A DNA stretch of 64,000 nucleotides. It comes from Ditylenchus dipsaci. Lineage: Eukaryota; Nematoda; Chromadorea; Rhabditida; Anguinidae. This document shows positions 1 through 10,611 of the stretch, in pieces (the first letter of the stretch is position 1; every line of letters begins with the position of its first letter). The notes beneath the pieces are model-generated. The model worked only from the letters and a program-made list of their open reading frames with translations. It searched no databases and had not been told where the DNA came from. Position numbers and translations under genes: made by a program. Location: positions 186,001 through 250,000 of the forward strand of contig SADC01000186.1 in assembly GCA_004194705.1 (NCBI GenBank), in the 5' to 3' direction.

Positions 1-367
1 TCCATGGTTTTTGAAAGCAGCGGCATCTCCAATTTCGAATTGGCGGGGACACTTTTTTACTCTGAAAATATTCAGCAATTATTTTTCGAATTATTTTTTG
101 TTTGCATTTAAATTTTTATCAAATTTTGAACCATTCACTAGTCGAGCACAACGTTGTTTGATGTTGCCAGATCGGACAAGTTAGGATACTTTCACTGCAC
201 CACAACTACTTCTGTGAGACTTTTATTTAAATTAGACCAACATATAAAATTTAAATTTTCAATGCAAATAAAAAAAGGATTCACATTCAAATTAATTGGT
301 CTCGATGATAAAAGTGTCCCCGCCAATTCAAATTTTGGAAATGTCGCTCCGTTCAAAAATTATGGTT
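1..367. mobile_element. MITE with ~55-bp inverted ends (window starts inside or at its end)
   Basis: Bases 1-58 and 310-366 are inverted copies sharing the core GAATTGGCGGGGACAC, preceded by a CCATGGTTTT-like end. The same ends bound the 190-bp element at 40534-40723, and a single end lies near 54430-54455. No transposase is present. The internal 95-250 segment resembles 15915-16050. Confidence 0.6.
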
Positions 368-570
368 CTTTAAGAAACTTTAACCGATCTACATCATCTT
401 TGTAAGTATTTATTTTTTTACAAACTCACTTGGTCAAAATAATAAAGGTTGAATTGATGCCGTCTATGAAAAAAATATCTACAAATTCTCATTGAGAATG
501 AGAATGACATTTATCTTCACAGCCTGTGAGTGAGAGTGAAAACAAAAAATTATATCCTCAGAGGTTGTGA

Positions 571-938
<368 letters not shown>

Positions 939-1433
939 TTCGAAATCTTGATCTATCAAAATAGGTTGGTCCCGCGCGAATTACTCTGCTTATTAAGTTT
1001 CATGGTTCTTCAAGTCTTTTTTGCTTTCAATGTAATTAACAAGAAGATTATACACAGAAATAATTATTTATACAATTTATATAAAAGTTTAATATAAAAC
1101 TATAAAACATATAAAGCATTGACATATTTTCATTTATAATCTTGTAGCATATTAGTAAAGCTTTTCAACCAAGAAACCATTTGAAAAAACGAATAAATAC
1201 ATACTGGCCAAGACCACAAGGTAAGCCTTCCAAAAAATGCTTCAATTCAATGCCTTTTAAGCCATCAGCAGTGTACATCTTACGGTCGAGCGGGTCGGAC
1301 AAAATCCTGTAGGCAAATGAGATCTCTTGAAACTGCAATAGAACAAGTTTAAAAAACAAAATTGGGCTCTAATGTACTATAATCACCCCAGACTATTACG
1401 GCTACTTTTCGGCATCGACTTTTACTTCATTTC

Positions 1434-1745
1434 AAATACCCTTTTAGTATTTTTTGTATATCAGATCTTTTACACTGTTTTGTAGCCGAGATTTTTCTCT
1501 GTCGATCAAGTGGTCAAAAACTCTGATTGAAAATAATTTTTGAAAAAAAACAAATATAAGATGAAATTCCACTAAAAACACTGAGGTATAAAAACACGGG
1601 TTTTAGTGTAAGATTGATGTGATTTTCTCAAAAATTATTTTCAATCAGGGTGTTTGACCACTCAATCGACAGAAAAAATCTTACCTACAAAATGTTTTAA
1701 AAAGATCTGATATACAAAAACAAAACATTCGAAAAAAGGTATTTG
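1434..1745. repeat. Foldback MITE inside the DnaJ intron
   Basis: Inverted arms of about 110 bases share GATTTTTCTCTGTCGAT-like and TCAAAAATTATTTTCAATCA-like blocks. A half copy follows at 1745-1830, and weaker relatives lie at 15165-15260, 37005-37170 and 40115-40160. Confidence 0.6.
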
Positions 1746-1843
1746 GCATATGTGGTATGTGGCTGAGATTTTTCCTATCGATTAAGTGGTCAACCCCCTA
1801 AATAAAAATAATTTTCGAGGAAATCACACTAACTTCAAACAAA

Positions 1844-2066
1844 TACCGTATTTTCTCTAATAAGCCCCCTCCCCTCGTTCAAAATCTAGTTGTGGCATTG
1901 CGGTTTTGACCCACTTTTTGAAAACTTTTCTCAGGCAAATTATACCTCAGTTTGTAGCCAGTGAGATGACCTACAAAATAAGGTATAATTTGCTCGAGAA
2001 AAGTTTGAAAAAGTGGTTCAAAAACACAATGCCAAAAAACACGATTTTGAAGAGAAAATACGGTAT
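1844..2066. repeat. Palindromic MITE with TACCGTATTTTCTCT ends
   Basis: Left end TACCGTATTTTCTCT and right end AGAGAAAATACGGTA are perfect inverses. The inner arms share GGCAAATTATACC-like sequence. Other members or fragments occur at 2420-2480, 35193-35290, 38990-39040, 43361-43620, 43908-44055 and 58080-58320. Confidence 0.7.
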
Positions 2067-2381
2067 ATGAAAAAAGGTGAAAAAAGTCGATGTTAAAAGT
2101 TCGCCGTAAATGTTTCCGCTCCCCCCCCTCCCTTTAATAATAAACTAAGAAAGGCAATCAGGTTTGAAAAAGTCACTGTAATTTAACACAACTGTAAGAT
2201 AAGCTGACAGCTTTTAGTAATCAAGGTTATCAACAATAAACTAACCTTATCCTTGTCCGAGTTTGCACTCTATCTGGATGGTAGATGCGGGAGAGATTGT
2301 AGTATGCATCCTTGATCTCTTTTGGGAAGCTCTCTTACCTACATCCAGAATTTCGTAAAGACTTTTATTATCATCCTTCAT

Positions 2382-2754
2382 TATTCTAAATCACTTCAGT
2401 TGAACTTTTGAGAACTAGTATACCGTATATGCTTTATTCATTGCCCACCCTCCAATAATCGCCCACCCTACGGACCCTTATCTTAGCTAGAATTTTTTCA
2501 CCACTCTGTTTTTTTGCGTTTTTTTAGTTACCACGAATTAAACTAATTCCACGTTTTAGATTTTGGTTACGTACCCGAAAATCTCAAAATCAACCTCGAA
2601 ATTTTTTGATTTTCATTGAATATAATTGATTTTGCATTGGGCTTATTCAAATTGGCACAGCTTGAAATGGGACCAGTTTGAATCGGCCCAATATTCTCCT
2701 CCCCTTTTTGGCATAAAAGATGTTACCGAAGTAGAGTTTTAACATAGGTAAAAT
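2382..2754. other. Non-coding: repeat remnants upstream of the DnaJ start
   Basis: The stretch holds a fragment of the TACCGTATT family (2420-2480, GCCCACCCT units) and otherwise AT-rich sequence. No coding exon was recognised. Confidence 0.4.
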
Positions 2755-3115
2755 TGAAAACACCCGTCAAAATAGGTAAATCTCTTCTCAAAATATGTAA
2801 ATCTGCTGTCAAATTTTTAAAACTTCTTGTTCTCAGTGTTTACTTTTCAATTTTTCCAACTGGCTGAAAACAACATGAAAATTAGAGAACAATAATATTT
2901 TGAAAACTACACCTATTTTTTCAAAATGAATTGTTTTACACTTTTCAATATTGCAGTTGGTGAGTTAATAACTCATTAAAACTAGAGATGAAGGGCCACA
3001 TGCTGGTGCGAAAAAATGAAAAATAAACATTGAGAACAAAAAAATTTTAAAAATTCGACGGAGATTTACATATTTAGACGGAGATTCACACATTTTGACG
3101 GGTGTTTTCACCTAC
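2755..3115. repeat. Foldback repeat
   Basis: The left arm (AACACCCGTCAAAATA...) and the right arm (...TTTGACGGGTGTTTTC) are inverted over at least 80 bases. A diverged half copy lies at 52800-52960. Confidence 0.6.
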
Positions 3116-3506
3116 AGCCTTTTAAATATAGAAAAATGTAGTAGATTACCTTTTTTTAAAATTGCTCAAGTAAAGTAACTACTAAATTCAATGTAGTAAA
3201 TAGTTTTGCAGTTAAAAAGATACATGGCTTAGGCAATATCCTATAGCAACATTTTACATGTGAATACAAAGTTTTTTTATTTACTTCTACTAGAAAAGTT
3301 GGTTAACAATGACTGCTCTAAGCATAGCTACTGAAACATTATAATAGGCTTGGAAGTGAAATTGGAATCGCATGGGAATCTTTTGGGATTGGATATATGA
3401 AATCCCAGAAATTTCAGAAATCCCAATCCAGAATCTCAGCGGTTAAATTCCTAAAAATTTCAAGAAAATCTCAAAAAATTGAAATTTATTGTTTTCGAAC
3501 CCGATA
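3116..3506. other. Non-coding, AT-rich
   Basis: Nothing beyond short AAATCCCAGAAATTTC-type internal repeats at 3395-3440 was seen. Confidence 0.4.
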
Positions 3507-3835
3507 CAGTCGCCTCTCGCTATAACGGCACCCCCAAATTTTGTTCCCACCTAGGGTATGACACTTTTTTAACCCAATTTTGAAAAATTTTGCCAGTTCT
3601 GTTTTGACAGTCTGGTCGGAAATATCGTAAGGATTTCGATTTTGCCGAAAAAAAAATTTGGGTTAAAAAGCAAACATTCGATATAACGGCACTCTTTTTT
3701 GAAAAAGGGGTGCCGTTATATCGAATGTTTGCTTTTTAATGATGAAATTGCAGGATTTTAAAAAAACGATCGGCAAAATCGGAATCCTTACGATATTTCC
3801 GACCAGACTGTAAAAACAGAACTGGCAAAATTTTT
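3507..3835. mobile_element. TA-flanked pogo/Tc1-type MITE (CAGTCGCCTCTCGCTATAAC end)
   Basis: It starts TA|CAGTCGCCTC. An internal palindrome at 3664-3740 repeats the GATATAACGGCAC end in both orientations, and 3740-3835 is the inverse of 3590-3650. A second copy at 51880-52117 ends GTCGACTG|TA. No transposase is present. Confidence 0.55.
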
Positions 3836-4114
3836 GTGTATTTACTGTAATTTGCTTATTTGTTCTTTAAATGTCTCCCATTAGGGTTACCAAGGCTGAT
3901 CTACTTCCGAATTCGAAGTGAAGAAATTTTAAAAAAGACTGCCATTGAACACACAGAATCTGTTACTGTTACGTATCGACGCAACTTTAAACTTTGCGTC
4001 GATCTGTGTTTTTGCTTTTTACAAAGATATATAGGGTGGCGAAAAATAAAGCATGAATGAATATTCTTCATAACTTTTTAAATTTAAGCTTCTTTGACGA
4101 GATATTTTTTTTAT
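3836..4114. other. Unassigned, no gene recognised
   Basis: A 66-codon open frame begins at 3860 but shows no domain or codon signal. A TAGGGTGGC motif at 4030 resembles ends of mariner-type repeats elsewhere in the window. Confidence 0.3.
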
Positions 4115-5132
4115 CACGGAAAGGCGGCTGTAACAATGGACTACCTAGGGTTTTCGAGCCTGCTGAGCACGAATACCACGAAATCGGGCCTCCGAACATA
4201 ATTGCAATACCCTCAAAAAGCCTAATTTTCACGATGACTCATCAATGTCAGGCATGGTTTTTTCTTTAGACTGGTAACCTGTGAATTTATTTAGTGCAGC
4301 ATTTTCTTTTATACTTTTAAAAAAGCTCTTGTCTGAGCTTTCTAATCTTATGTCGCTTGCTTACATTCGAAAAAATATTCATATGTGAAAATTCGTGTTC
4401 AGCATCGCTGATTCACTAAAAAAACTGCTCTTTGATTTCAAAAATCATAGACAAATTTCAAATTCCTTCGAGACAAAAAAGATTGAAATGCAGAACTTTT
4501 TGAAATTTGAATCTTTTTTTGCTTCGAAGGGAATTTGAAATTTGTCGATCATTTTTGAAACCAAAGAGCAGTTTCTATAGTAAATCAGCCATGCTGAACC
4601 CGAATCCGGTGTTAGAATTACAAATTTTGCATGTTGTTTATTCGTTTAACTAGTTTGAAGACTACTTCATGGGCTCTTTTTTACTATTTTTAGACAAGTC
4701 AAAAGCTTATTTATATGAATTGAAGTGCAATTTTTTATGCTGATTCTGAATCTGAAGTCTGTTTCAAGGCTGAAAAGCCTGTGTGTGAATATTTCCTATG
4801 CTTTTCATAAAAATGTAAGTTTTAGAAAAACCGCCTAAATTGATTCTTTTGAATTTTTACACATGAAAATTTTTTCGAATGTAAGCAAATGACATACTAT
4901 TAGAAAGCCCAGACAAAGGGCTTTTTTTTGAGTATAGAAGAAAATGCTGCACTGGATAAGTTCACAGCTCACCAGCCTGAAGAAAAAACTATACCTGACC
5001 TTGATGAGTCGTCGTGAAAATAAGGCTATTTGAGAACATTGCAATTATGTTCGGAGGCCTGATTTCGTGATATTCGTGCTCAGCAGGCTCGAAACCCCAG
5101 GTAGTTCATTGTTACAGTCGGCCTTTCCCGTG
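4115..5132. mobile_element. 1.0-kb foldback element with nested palindromes
   Basis: Three pairs of inverted blocks are nested: 4115-4215 against 5040-5132, 4290-4390 against 4850-4960, and a central palindrome 4400-4610 (GACAAATTTCAAATTCC blocks). Almost the whole unit can fold on itself. No transposase was seen. A related AGCTGCTCTTTGA segment occurs at 29100-29160. Confidence 0.65.
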
Positions 5133-5322
5133 TTAAAAACCTAAGAGTAAAAATTTTCACACATATTTTAGTTTACAAAACGAGAAAAGACCATGGAAAC
5201 TGTAAAAAAATCGATGTCCTACAGAGATGACCGAGCAGTGCTTTGAATTTAAAAAAAAAAGTTTGGCGAAAAAGACGATAATATAAAATTCTTGAAAAAA
5301 CACATTTTGACGTGAATTTTTT

Positions 5323-6396
5323 GACGCTACTGGCTTATACCCCCCCCCCCCAAAAGCTACTTTCTTATACACCTCCCCCCCCAAAATCGGACTACTGTCA
5401 TATACCCCCCCCCAAACCGACTTTTTTGGAGTGTCTAAAAACCATTTTTATGCAATAATTTTGCCATAAAGGACCAGAAAAGCAGTTTAAAAGGGATTAT
5501 GGGCTGTATTGGGATGGGAATGGAATAATACAGGGGCCACTTTTTTTAGCTGCTTTACCATGTTTTTCAACTCGGGCCGTGGCAAAAATAGACTCTATAT
5601 GCATTTTATGATCAAGTGTACTTCTCGGAATCATGTCTAAGGTAAGTCCCCCCCTCCCCAAGCCCTCTGCGCCCCGAAGGTCCATCTTATCATATCTTAT
5701 ATTGGGTGTATCTTATAACGAGGTTCTACTGTACTTCTCGAATCATGTCTACGGTAAGTGTGTGCGCGCATCTCTAACTCTCAAGCCCCCTGCGCCTGCT
5801 TTAGGGCTTGGGGCTTGGAGTTGAGATGCGCACACACAGTACGTACCTTAGACACAAATCACTCGAAAGCGACTCTGGATGCATGAAAAAACATGCATAC
5901 CAGAGTTATTTATGCGGTAGGCCCAGTATTCAAAACTATGTTCAACATCTTTGATTTTACGACCGAAAAGGGTTTCCCCCTTTTCAGGCCTGGGGCTACG
6001 AGCCAGAGGCTCAGCCGTCCAAAATTTACACGACAACCATCAGGATCCACCCGGCTGACCGGTCCGATCATTTCGAGTAGTTATACCTTTACGTGCACCA
6101 CAAGTGGCTGGGTTTGAAAGTGACTTCAACGCTAAGAGAATTAATACTCTTTGGTACTTATAGGCACTATAGAAGTGGCCCTGTTTGTCCTTCCCCTCCC
6201 AATACAGCCCTTGAACCCTATTTTAATTGCTTTTCTGGACCTTTTATGGCGAAATTATTGCTTGAAAATATGTTTTGACCACTCCTAAAAAATCTTGATT
6301 TGGGGGGGGGGGTATAAGCCAGTAGGTCCGAGGATTGGGGGGGGGGTATAAGAAAGTAGCTGTTTTGGGGGGGGGGGTTTATAAGCCAGTAGCGCC
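5323..6396. mobile_element. Poly-C/poly-G foldback element, 9-bp target duplication
   Basis: The element starts GACGCTACTGGCTTATA followed by poly-C and ends with the inverse (poly-G, TATAAGCCAGTAGCGCC). It is flanked by the direct repeat GAATTTTTT at 5314-5322 and 6397-6405. Arms of about 230 bases match each other, including three C-runs separated by about 30 bases. The centre (5570-5950) carries the shared core with ATGTCTAAGGTAAGT and its partial inverse. A 9-bp duplication is typical of the Mutator superfamily. No coding capacity. Confidence 0.75.
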
Positions 6397-6800
6397 GAAT
6401 TTTTTATTGTTAGACAGAGCAAAAATTCTGACACTGATTCGTATTTAGCATGGTCGATTTTCTTATATAAAGATAAAGATGCTTTTGTAATTTAAAACAT
6501 CACGGTGAGATTTCGGATATCGCTCGAGAAAAAAAATGATTTTTAATTTTTCAGAATGGCTCATTTGAGCTTTTTGGTAAAAAGCGAAAACCAGCTCGAC
6601 GCAGAATTAAAAATTGAGTTGATACGTACAGAAGTCACAGTCCACCGCTCCCGTTTTAAAAAAGTCACCAGATATTTGGAAAATTGTTACATTTAATCTC
6701 AAATGGGATTTATAGATTTTCAAAAATCGTTATCTGAAATTACAAATAAAAATTAAAAATTCCAATACCGAACTCCAAAAAAACTGCCAAGCCTACCTAT
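6397..6800. other. Non-coding stretch beside the hypothetical gene
   Basis: AT-rich. No repeat family or exon was recognised. Confidence 0.4.
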
Positions 6801-7139
6801 TTAAAACAGTTCAATGAGTATGGCAACTACAACAATCACACAGACCTTGTTGTGCGAAATTTTGCAATAGGAAAACTTCCTTCTTTCGCACTTCATACAT
6901 TTTTTGGATGCGTAGTTCCAAAACTTTTTAGCGGCCCATATGCAAAAGCCTGAGGCAACAGCAATTGCAAGTGCTGTCACGATGGGTGGTCCCAAACAGT
7001 GGCAAGCAGTACATTTTGCGACAGTTCCGATGGCAAGTAGAGGTTTTGAATTTCCACCTCCCATATTTTTGTGAGCCAAATGCGATGCTGCAAGTGACGT
7101 AATATTAAAATAAATCAGGTTGTAGATGTTTCTCAACAC
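6801..7139 (-). CDS. Hypothetical small membrane protein
   Basis: This is an uninterrupted 112-codon frame. From the internal methionine at 7064 it begins MGGGNSKPLL, which looks like an N-myristoylation motif. A cysteine-containing segment (KCTACHCLGPP) follows, then a hydrophobic helix (IVTALAIAVASGFCIWA) with a basic flank (KKFWNYASKKCMKCERRK), then a second hydrophobic stretch at the C-terminus. The composition differs from chance frames in this AT-rich DNA. No family was recognised, no intron is needed, and either methionine could be the start. It lies alone between repeats. Confidence 0.35.
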   Translation of the reverse strand: MLRNIYNLIYFNITSLAASHLAHKNMGGGNSKPLLAIGTVAKCTACHCLGPPIVTALAIAVASGFCIWAAKKFWNYASKKCMKCERRKFSYCKISHNKVCVIVVVAILIELF

Positions 7140-7641
7140 AAATTATCTGCAGCTGAAACTAATTCTGCAAAATTTAAAATGCTTTTTAAAAAGTATTTTT
7201 AACAAAAAATATCAAAAAATATCAATTTCGTTGATTCGTCAGCGAAATGCTGATTTTTGGATTCATTGTTTGATTTCAACATCCTGATTCGGAAAAACTT
7301 AATGAATGTTAAAACACTATTCCTAGAAAATTTCCAGGGCTACACGATGACATATCATGTACAGTAAATAGGAATTTGAAAGTGGTCCTAAAGTGCCCTT
7401 TTGCCCTAACACACGTTTCAAAATTCACTGAGATTCACTAAAAATTCACTGACTGAGATATAGCCTATCAAAAGTCTAAAAAAATTGTCAAAAGTGAAAA
7501 AAAATTCAACTGCATTTTTTTCATACATTTCCACAGTAGCTTAAAATTCTAAAAGCTGATTCGAATTCAGCATGAATCCGAATCATAAAAAAAATATTAA
7601 TCACAAAAACTGGTGCAATTTTAAAATTGGTCATTTTGCTT
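7140..7641. other. Non-coding, AT-rich
   Basis: A GATTCGTCAGCGAAATGCTGATT-like short palindrome is present near 7232. No exon or known repeat was recognised. Confidence 0.3.
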
Positions 7642-9023
7642 CAATTGGCACTTTCTATACTCCGGCAAACCGTTTGGACAAACCGTTTGCCGGAGCCTTT
7701 AAACGGTTTGCAGCAAACCATTCAAACTGTTTGCTGCAAACAGTTTGTAGCAAACCTCTTAAACCGTTTGACCAAACCAAGAGTTTGCAGCAAACTATCT
7801 AAACCGTTTGCTACAAACCATTTTTCTCGAGAAAAAGGTTTGCCACTTTCATAAAACAAACCTTTTAACAACAGGGGGGAAAAGCAGTTTTTTTTTACGT
7901 TTTTTTCGAAAATTTTTAGATTGTGTCCGGACCACGGCAAACCACTCAAAACCACCTCAAGACACCCGCAAACATCCAGAACCACCCGAAACCATCCAAA
8001 GCTACTCCAAATAAAAATTTTGCGGGAATTCAAATTTTTAGTCTGAACCACCCAACCCGAGTGGTCGACCACTTGGAGCAAAAAAAATTTCATTTTTCGG
8101 GTTTCAAAACCTGTTTTCTGGACTAATTCGAGAATGCTGAAGATGTTTGACAGTGGTAAAATCACGTTTTATCAAGAAATTTTTGAGTTATTGCTGACGA
8201 TTGATTTCTCAAAATTAATCGTTAGCGATAACTCAAAAATTTGTCGATAAAACGTAATTTTACAATTATCAAACCATCTTGAGAATGATCAAATTAATGC
8301 AGAAAATATGTTTTGGAATCCGAAAACGTAAAAAAAAATTGCTCCAAGTGGACGACTACTTGGTTTTGGTGGTCCAGCTGGCCAGTTGGTACCTGCCCGA
8401 AATATTGGGATTTGGTGCGTGAAATCGGAGTTTTCGTCTCATTTAACCCAATTCCCTACACGATTCCACATATGATAGCATGGTTTGTTTTTGAAATTTG
8501 AAATTTGAAATTTTATAGACGATCCGGCTGATCCACCTGACCAGAAGGTACCCATTTCCGGCTTTGGGGTCTGGGTAGGTGAAATCGGGGTTTTGGTCTT
8601 ATCAAACCTAATTCACCACACGATTTTACATTCGATAGCATGGTTTATTTTTTATATGAAATTTTTTAAAATTTTCAGGTCACCGAGGTGGATATACACC
8701 TGCCCAGGAGGTACTACCCTGGGTTTGGGCTTTTGGTGGGTGAAATCGCAGTTTTGGTCCATCAAACGGGATTGGGCTGTCTTTGATTGCTATTTTAACA
8801 GTACGGACAAAAATTGAAATATTTGTGAAAAAAAAGAACTGCAAGACTAACCGAAGCTTTGATCAAACCGTTTGGAACAAACGGTTTAAACGGTTTGAAC
8901 AAACGTTTTGAAAGGTTTGTACAAACTGTTTGCTACAAACCATGGTTTGCAGCAAACTCGTCAAACCGTTCGCTGCAAACGGTTTGAAACAAACGGTTTG
9001 CCGAAGTATGTAAAGGGCCATTG
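7642..9023. mobile_element. 1.38-kb foldback element with AAACCGTTTG subterminal repeats
   Basis: Inverted ends CAATTGGCACTTTC.../...AAAGGGCCATTG lead into arrays of the self-complementary motif AAACCGTTTG (7670-7830 and 8860-9005). Inner arms at 8035-8110 and 8320-8360 are inverted, and a 110-base palindrome is centred near 8203. No transposase is present. Apparent open frames here are read through repeats. Confidence 0.65.
8365..8790. repeat. Tandem ~160-bp repeat, about 2.7 copies
   Basis: Units share GAGGTAC/GTACC, a GGGTGAAATCG block, and a GTTTTGGTC...CAAAC...ATTC block; unit starts lie near 8365, 8522 and 8683. A fourth diverged unit is dispersed at 14400-14520. Confidence 0.65.
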
Positions 9024-9057
9024 TGTTTTTCATCTATATTTTACAAACAGCGCATGA

Positions 9058-9109
9058 CTATATTATATACTGAAATGTGGCTGAGAGCTACATTTCGGTA
9101 TATAATAGT
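9058..9109. repeat. 52-bp palindrome
   Basis: ACTATTATATACTGAAATG and its inverse flank a GTGGCTGAGAG-type loop. It could be a minimal MITE. Confidence 0.5.
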
Positions 9110-9867
9110 GACTCACCCTGTAGAGAGACAAAGGGGTCTTATTCGCTAAATTTAGCTAGCGGAAACTGGCCTACTACAAAGCTAACTCTATGAAAAAGGT
9201 CTTGATAAACTAGCTGGGATGGGCAATTGGATGGGTGAATATTTCATTGGTATCTACAGGGTATATCGAATATCTACAGAATATCTACAGGGTGGACCAA
9301 GCTAGAATACTTGGTCCACCCTGTACTTGCTGGATTTGTCACCAGACCAAGTTCTCAACAGTTGGTAGTTGGAAAAAAAACGGAATGAAAACTGATGCTA
9401 ATAACTTGTCCTTTTATACGGCGCCACATAATTTTCTGGGGTTGATATTTTTTTCTATGACCAGCTCTGTAATAACACACTGTTATTGCTTCAGCTTCTG
9501 TGTTGCTGTTTGTATGGTTCATGTTTTGGTACGGCTATATTTTTCATAGAGGTGTTGCTTAAAACAGTTGTGAAAGAGAGCCGTTTAACACAGTAAAAGT
9601 GTACTTTTTTGAAAGGAAAATAATTATTTGTGAAATTATGCGCCACGTAGCAACAGCCAATTTCACCAAAAATTTCGAAAATATTTTTGAACAAAGAACT
9701 TTTTTGCCATGCATCTCAAAAAATTTATGTGCTGTGCCTTTTTTGCTAATAGAGTTGAATTAATTAGTTAGTTTTTTCGAAATGTTTTGCCAAAGCGACC
9801 AGGCCAGTAAAGGGGATGAGAAATGAGAAACTTTAAAAACAAAATTACAACAAAATAAAAAAATGTA
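9110..9867. other. Non-coding with one tiny TA-flanked palindrome
   Basis: 9288-9323 is CAGGGTGGACCAAG, an 8-base spacer, then its inverse, flanked by TA on both sides. That is a minimal mariner-like end pair. Nothing else was recognised. An open frame at 9235-9549 has no domain. Confidence 0.45.
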
Positions 9868-10336
9868 CAGGGTGGCTTAAAAAACCTGAAAAAATCCGAA
9901 TTTTTTTTGTTAAGGGCTTCCGCGCACTGTCTGATATAAAGATTTTTTGCTGCGAGCAAGGATGTTTAAATAATGGTTGTGAGAGGCGGGTACCGAGTCC
10001 TCTCATTCTGCCGTAGTCTTAGGTCTAGCTCTCGTAATATGAGATTAACGCGGCTCGCTCCACAGGGCTAACTCACTAAGTGGTTGCTTCCCATATGTCG
10101 CTTGCCTCGAAGCTGACCTTATGACCTAAGACTGCAACCGTCCATCCTTGTTACACCTAATTCAATATAAAAAAATAGAGACACGATGAAAAAAAACAAT
10201 AAATGAATGAATGCGACACGAAAAATTTCAATGACTGGACTGCCTAATTTAAATTGTCCAAAAAGTCTTAATCTGAACAGCAAATTTTGATGTGATTTTC
10301 GAAATGTTTTTGCATTAGCACGTAGCGCTGGCTCTA

Positions 10337-10443
10337 GGTAAATTCATCCATGGTAAATTCATCCACGGTAAATTCATCCACGGTAAATTCATCCAATGGT
10401 AAATTCATCCAACGGTAAATTCATCCACGGTAAATTCATCCAT
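10337..10443 (+). repeat. Left terminal array of the Mutator element
   Basis: Seven copies of GGTAAATTCATCCA plus 1-2 variable bases. It is the inverse of the array at 13875-13983. Confidence 0.9.
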
Positions 10444-10611
10444 TTAAATACTTTATTAGGCTTTTTTACCATGAACGGGCATTTCGTTTTGTGAGCGTAG
10501 TGATAATTATATGTGCTACTTGTGATTTTTCTTGTATATATTCTCTTTAAATGCTTATTGCCAATGTTTTTTATGTCTATTGTTAAGTTTATAGATTAAC
10601 TGCAAAAAAGA

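Larger units (their letters stand above)
1201..2381 (-). pseudogene. J-domain (DnaJ/Hsp40) protein, DNAJC9-like, two exons with frameshifts
   Basis: On the minus strand the first exon (2381-2246, ATG at 2381) encodes LYEILDV, then KEIKDAYYNLS and YHPDR, the HPD motif that stimulates Hsp70 ATPase. The second exon (1332-1201) encodes FQEISFAYRILSDPLDRKMY, the end of the J domain. The intron (2245-1333) is full of repeats and ends TTGCAG. Two single-base shifts are needed inside exon 1, before SFPKEIKDAY and after HPDRVQ, where the other frame gives NSDKDK directly before the donor. The YYNLSRIYHPDRV and DKDK...FQ pattern resembles nuclear DNAJC9, but other J proteins are possible. No further exon was found downstream. 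The shifts mean either a pseudogene or sequence error. Confidence 0.6.

Noticed and set aside
5140..5384. Gly/Val-rich minus-strand frame over C-runs
   Set aside because: It is produced by the poly-C tracts of the foldback arm.
7722..8165. 147-codon minus-strand open frame
   Set aside because: It runs through the AAACCGTTTG array and a foldback arm; both strands and several frames are open there because of the repeat.
10337..10443. CRISPR-like array
   Set aside because: The repeats are 14 bases with 1-2-base variable parts and no spacers, and the sequence is eukaryotic; they are transposon ends.
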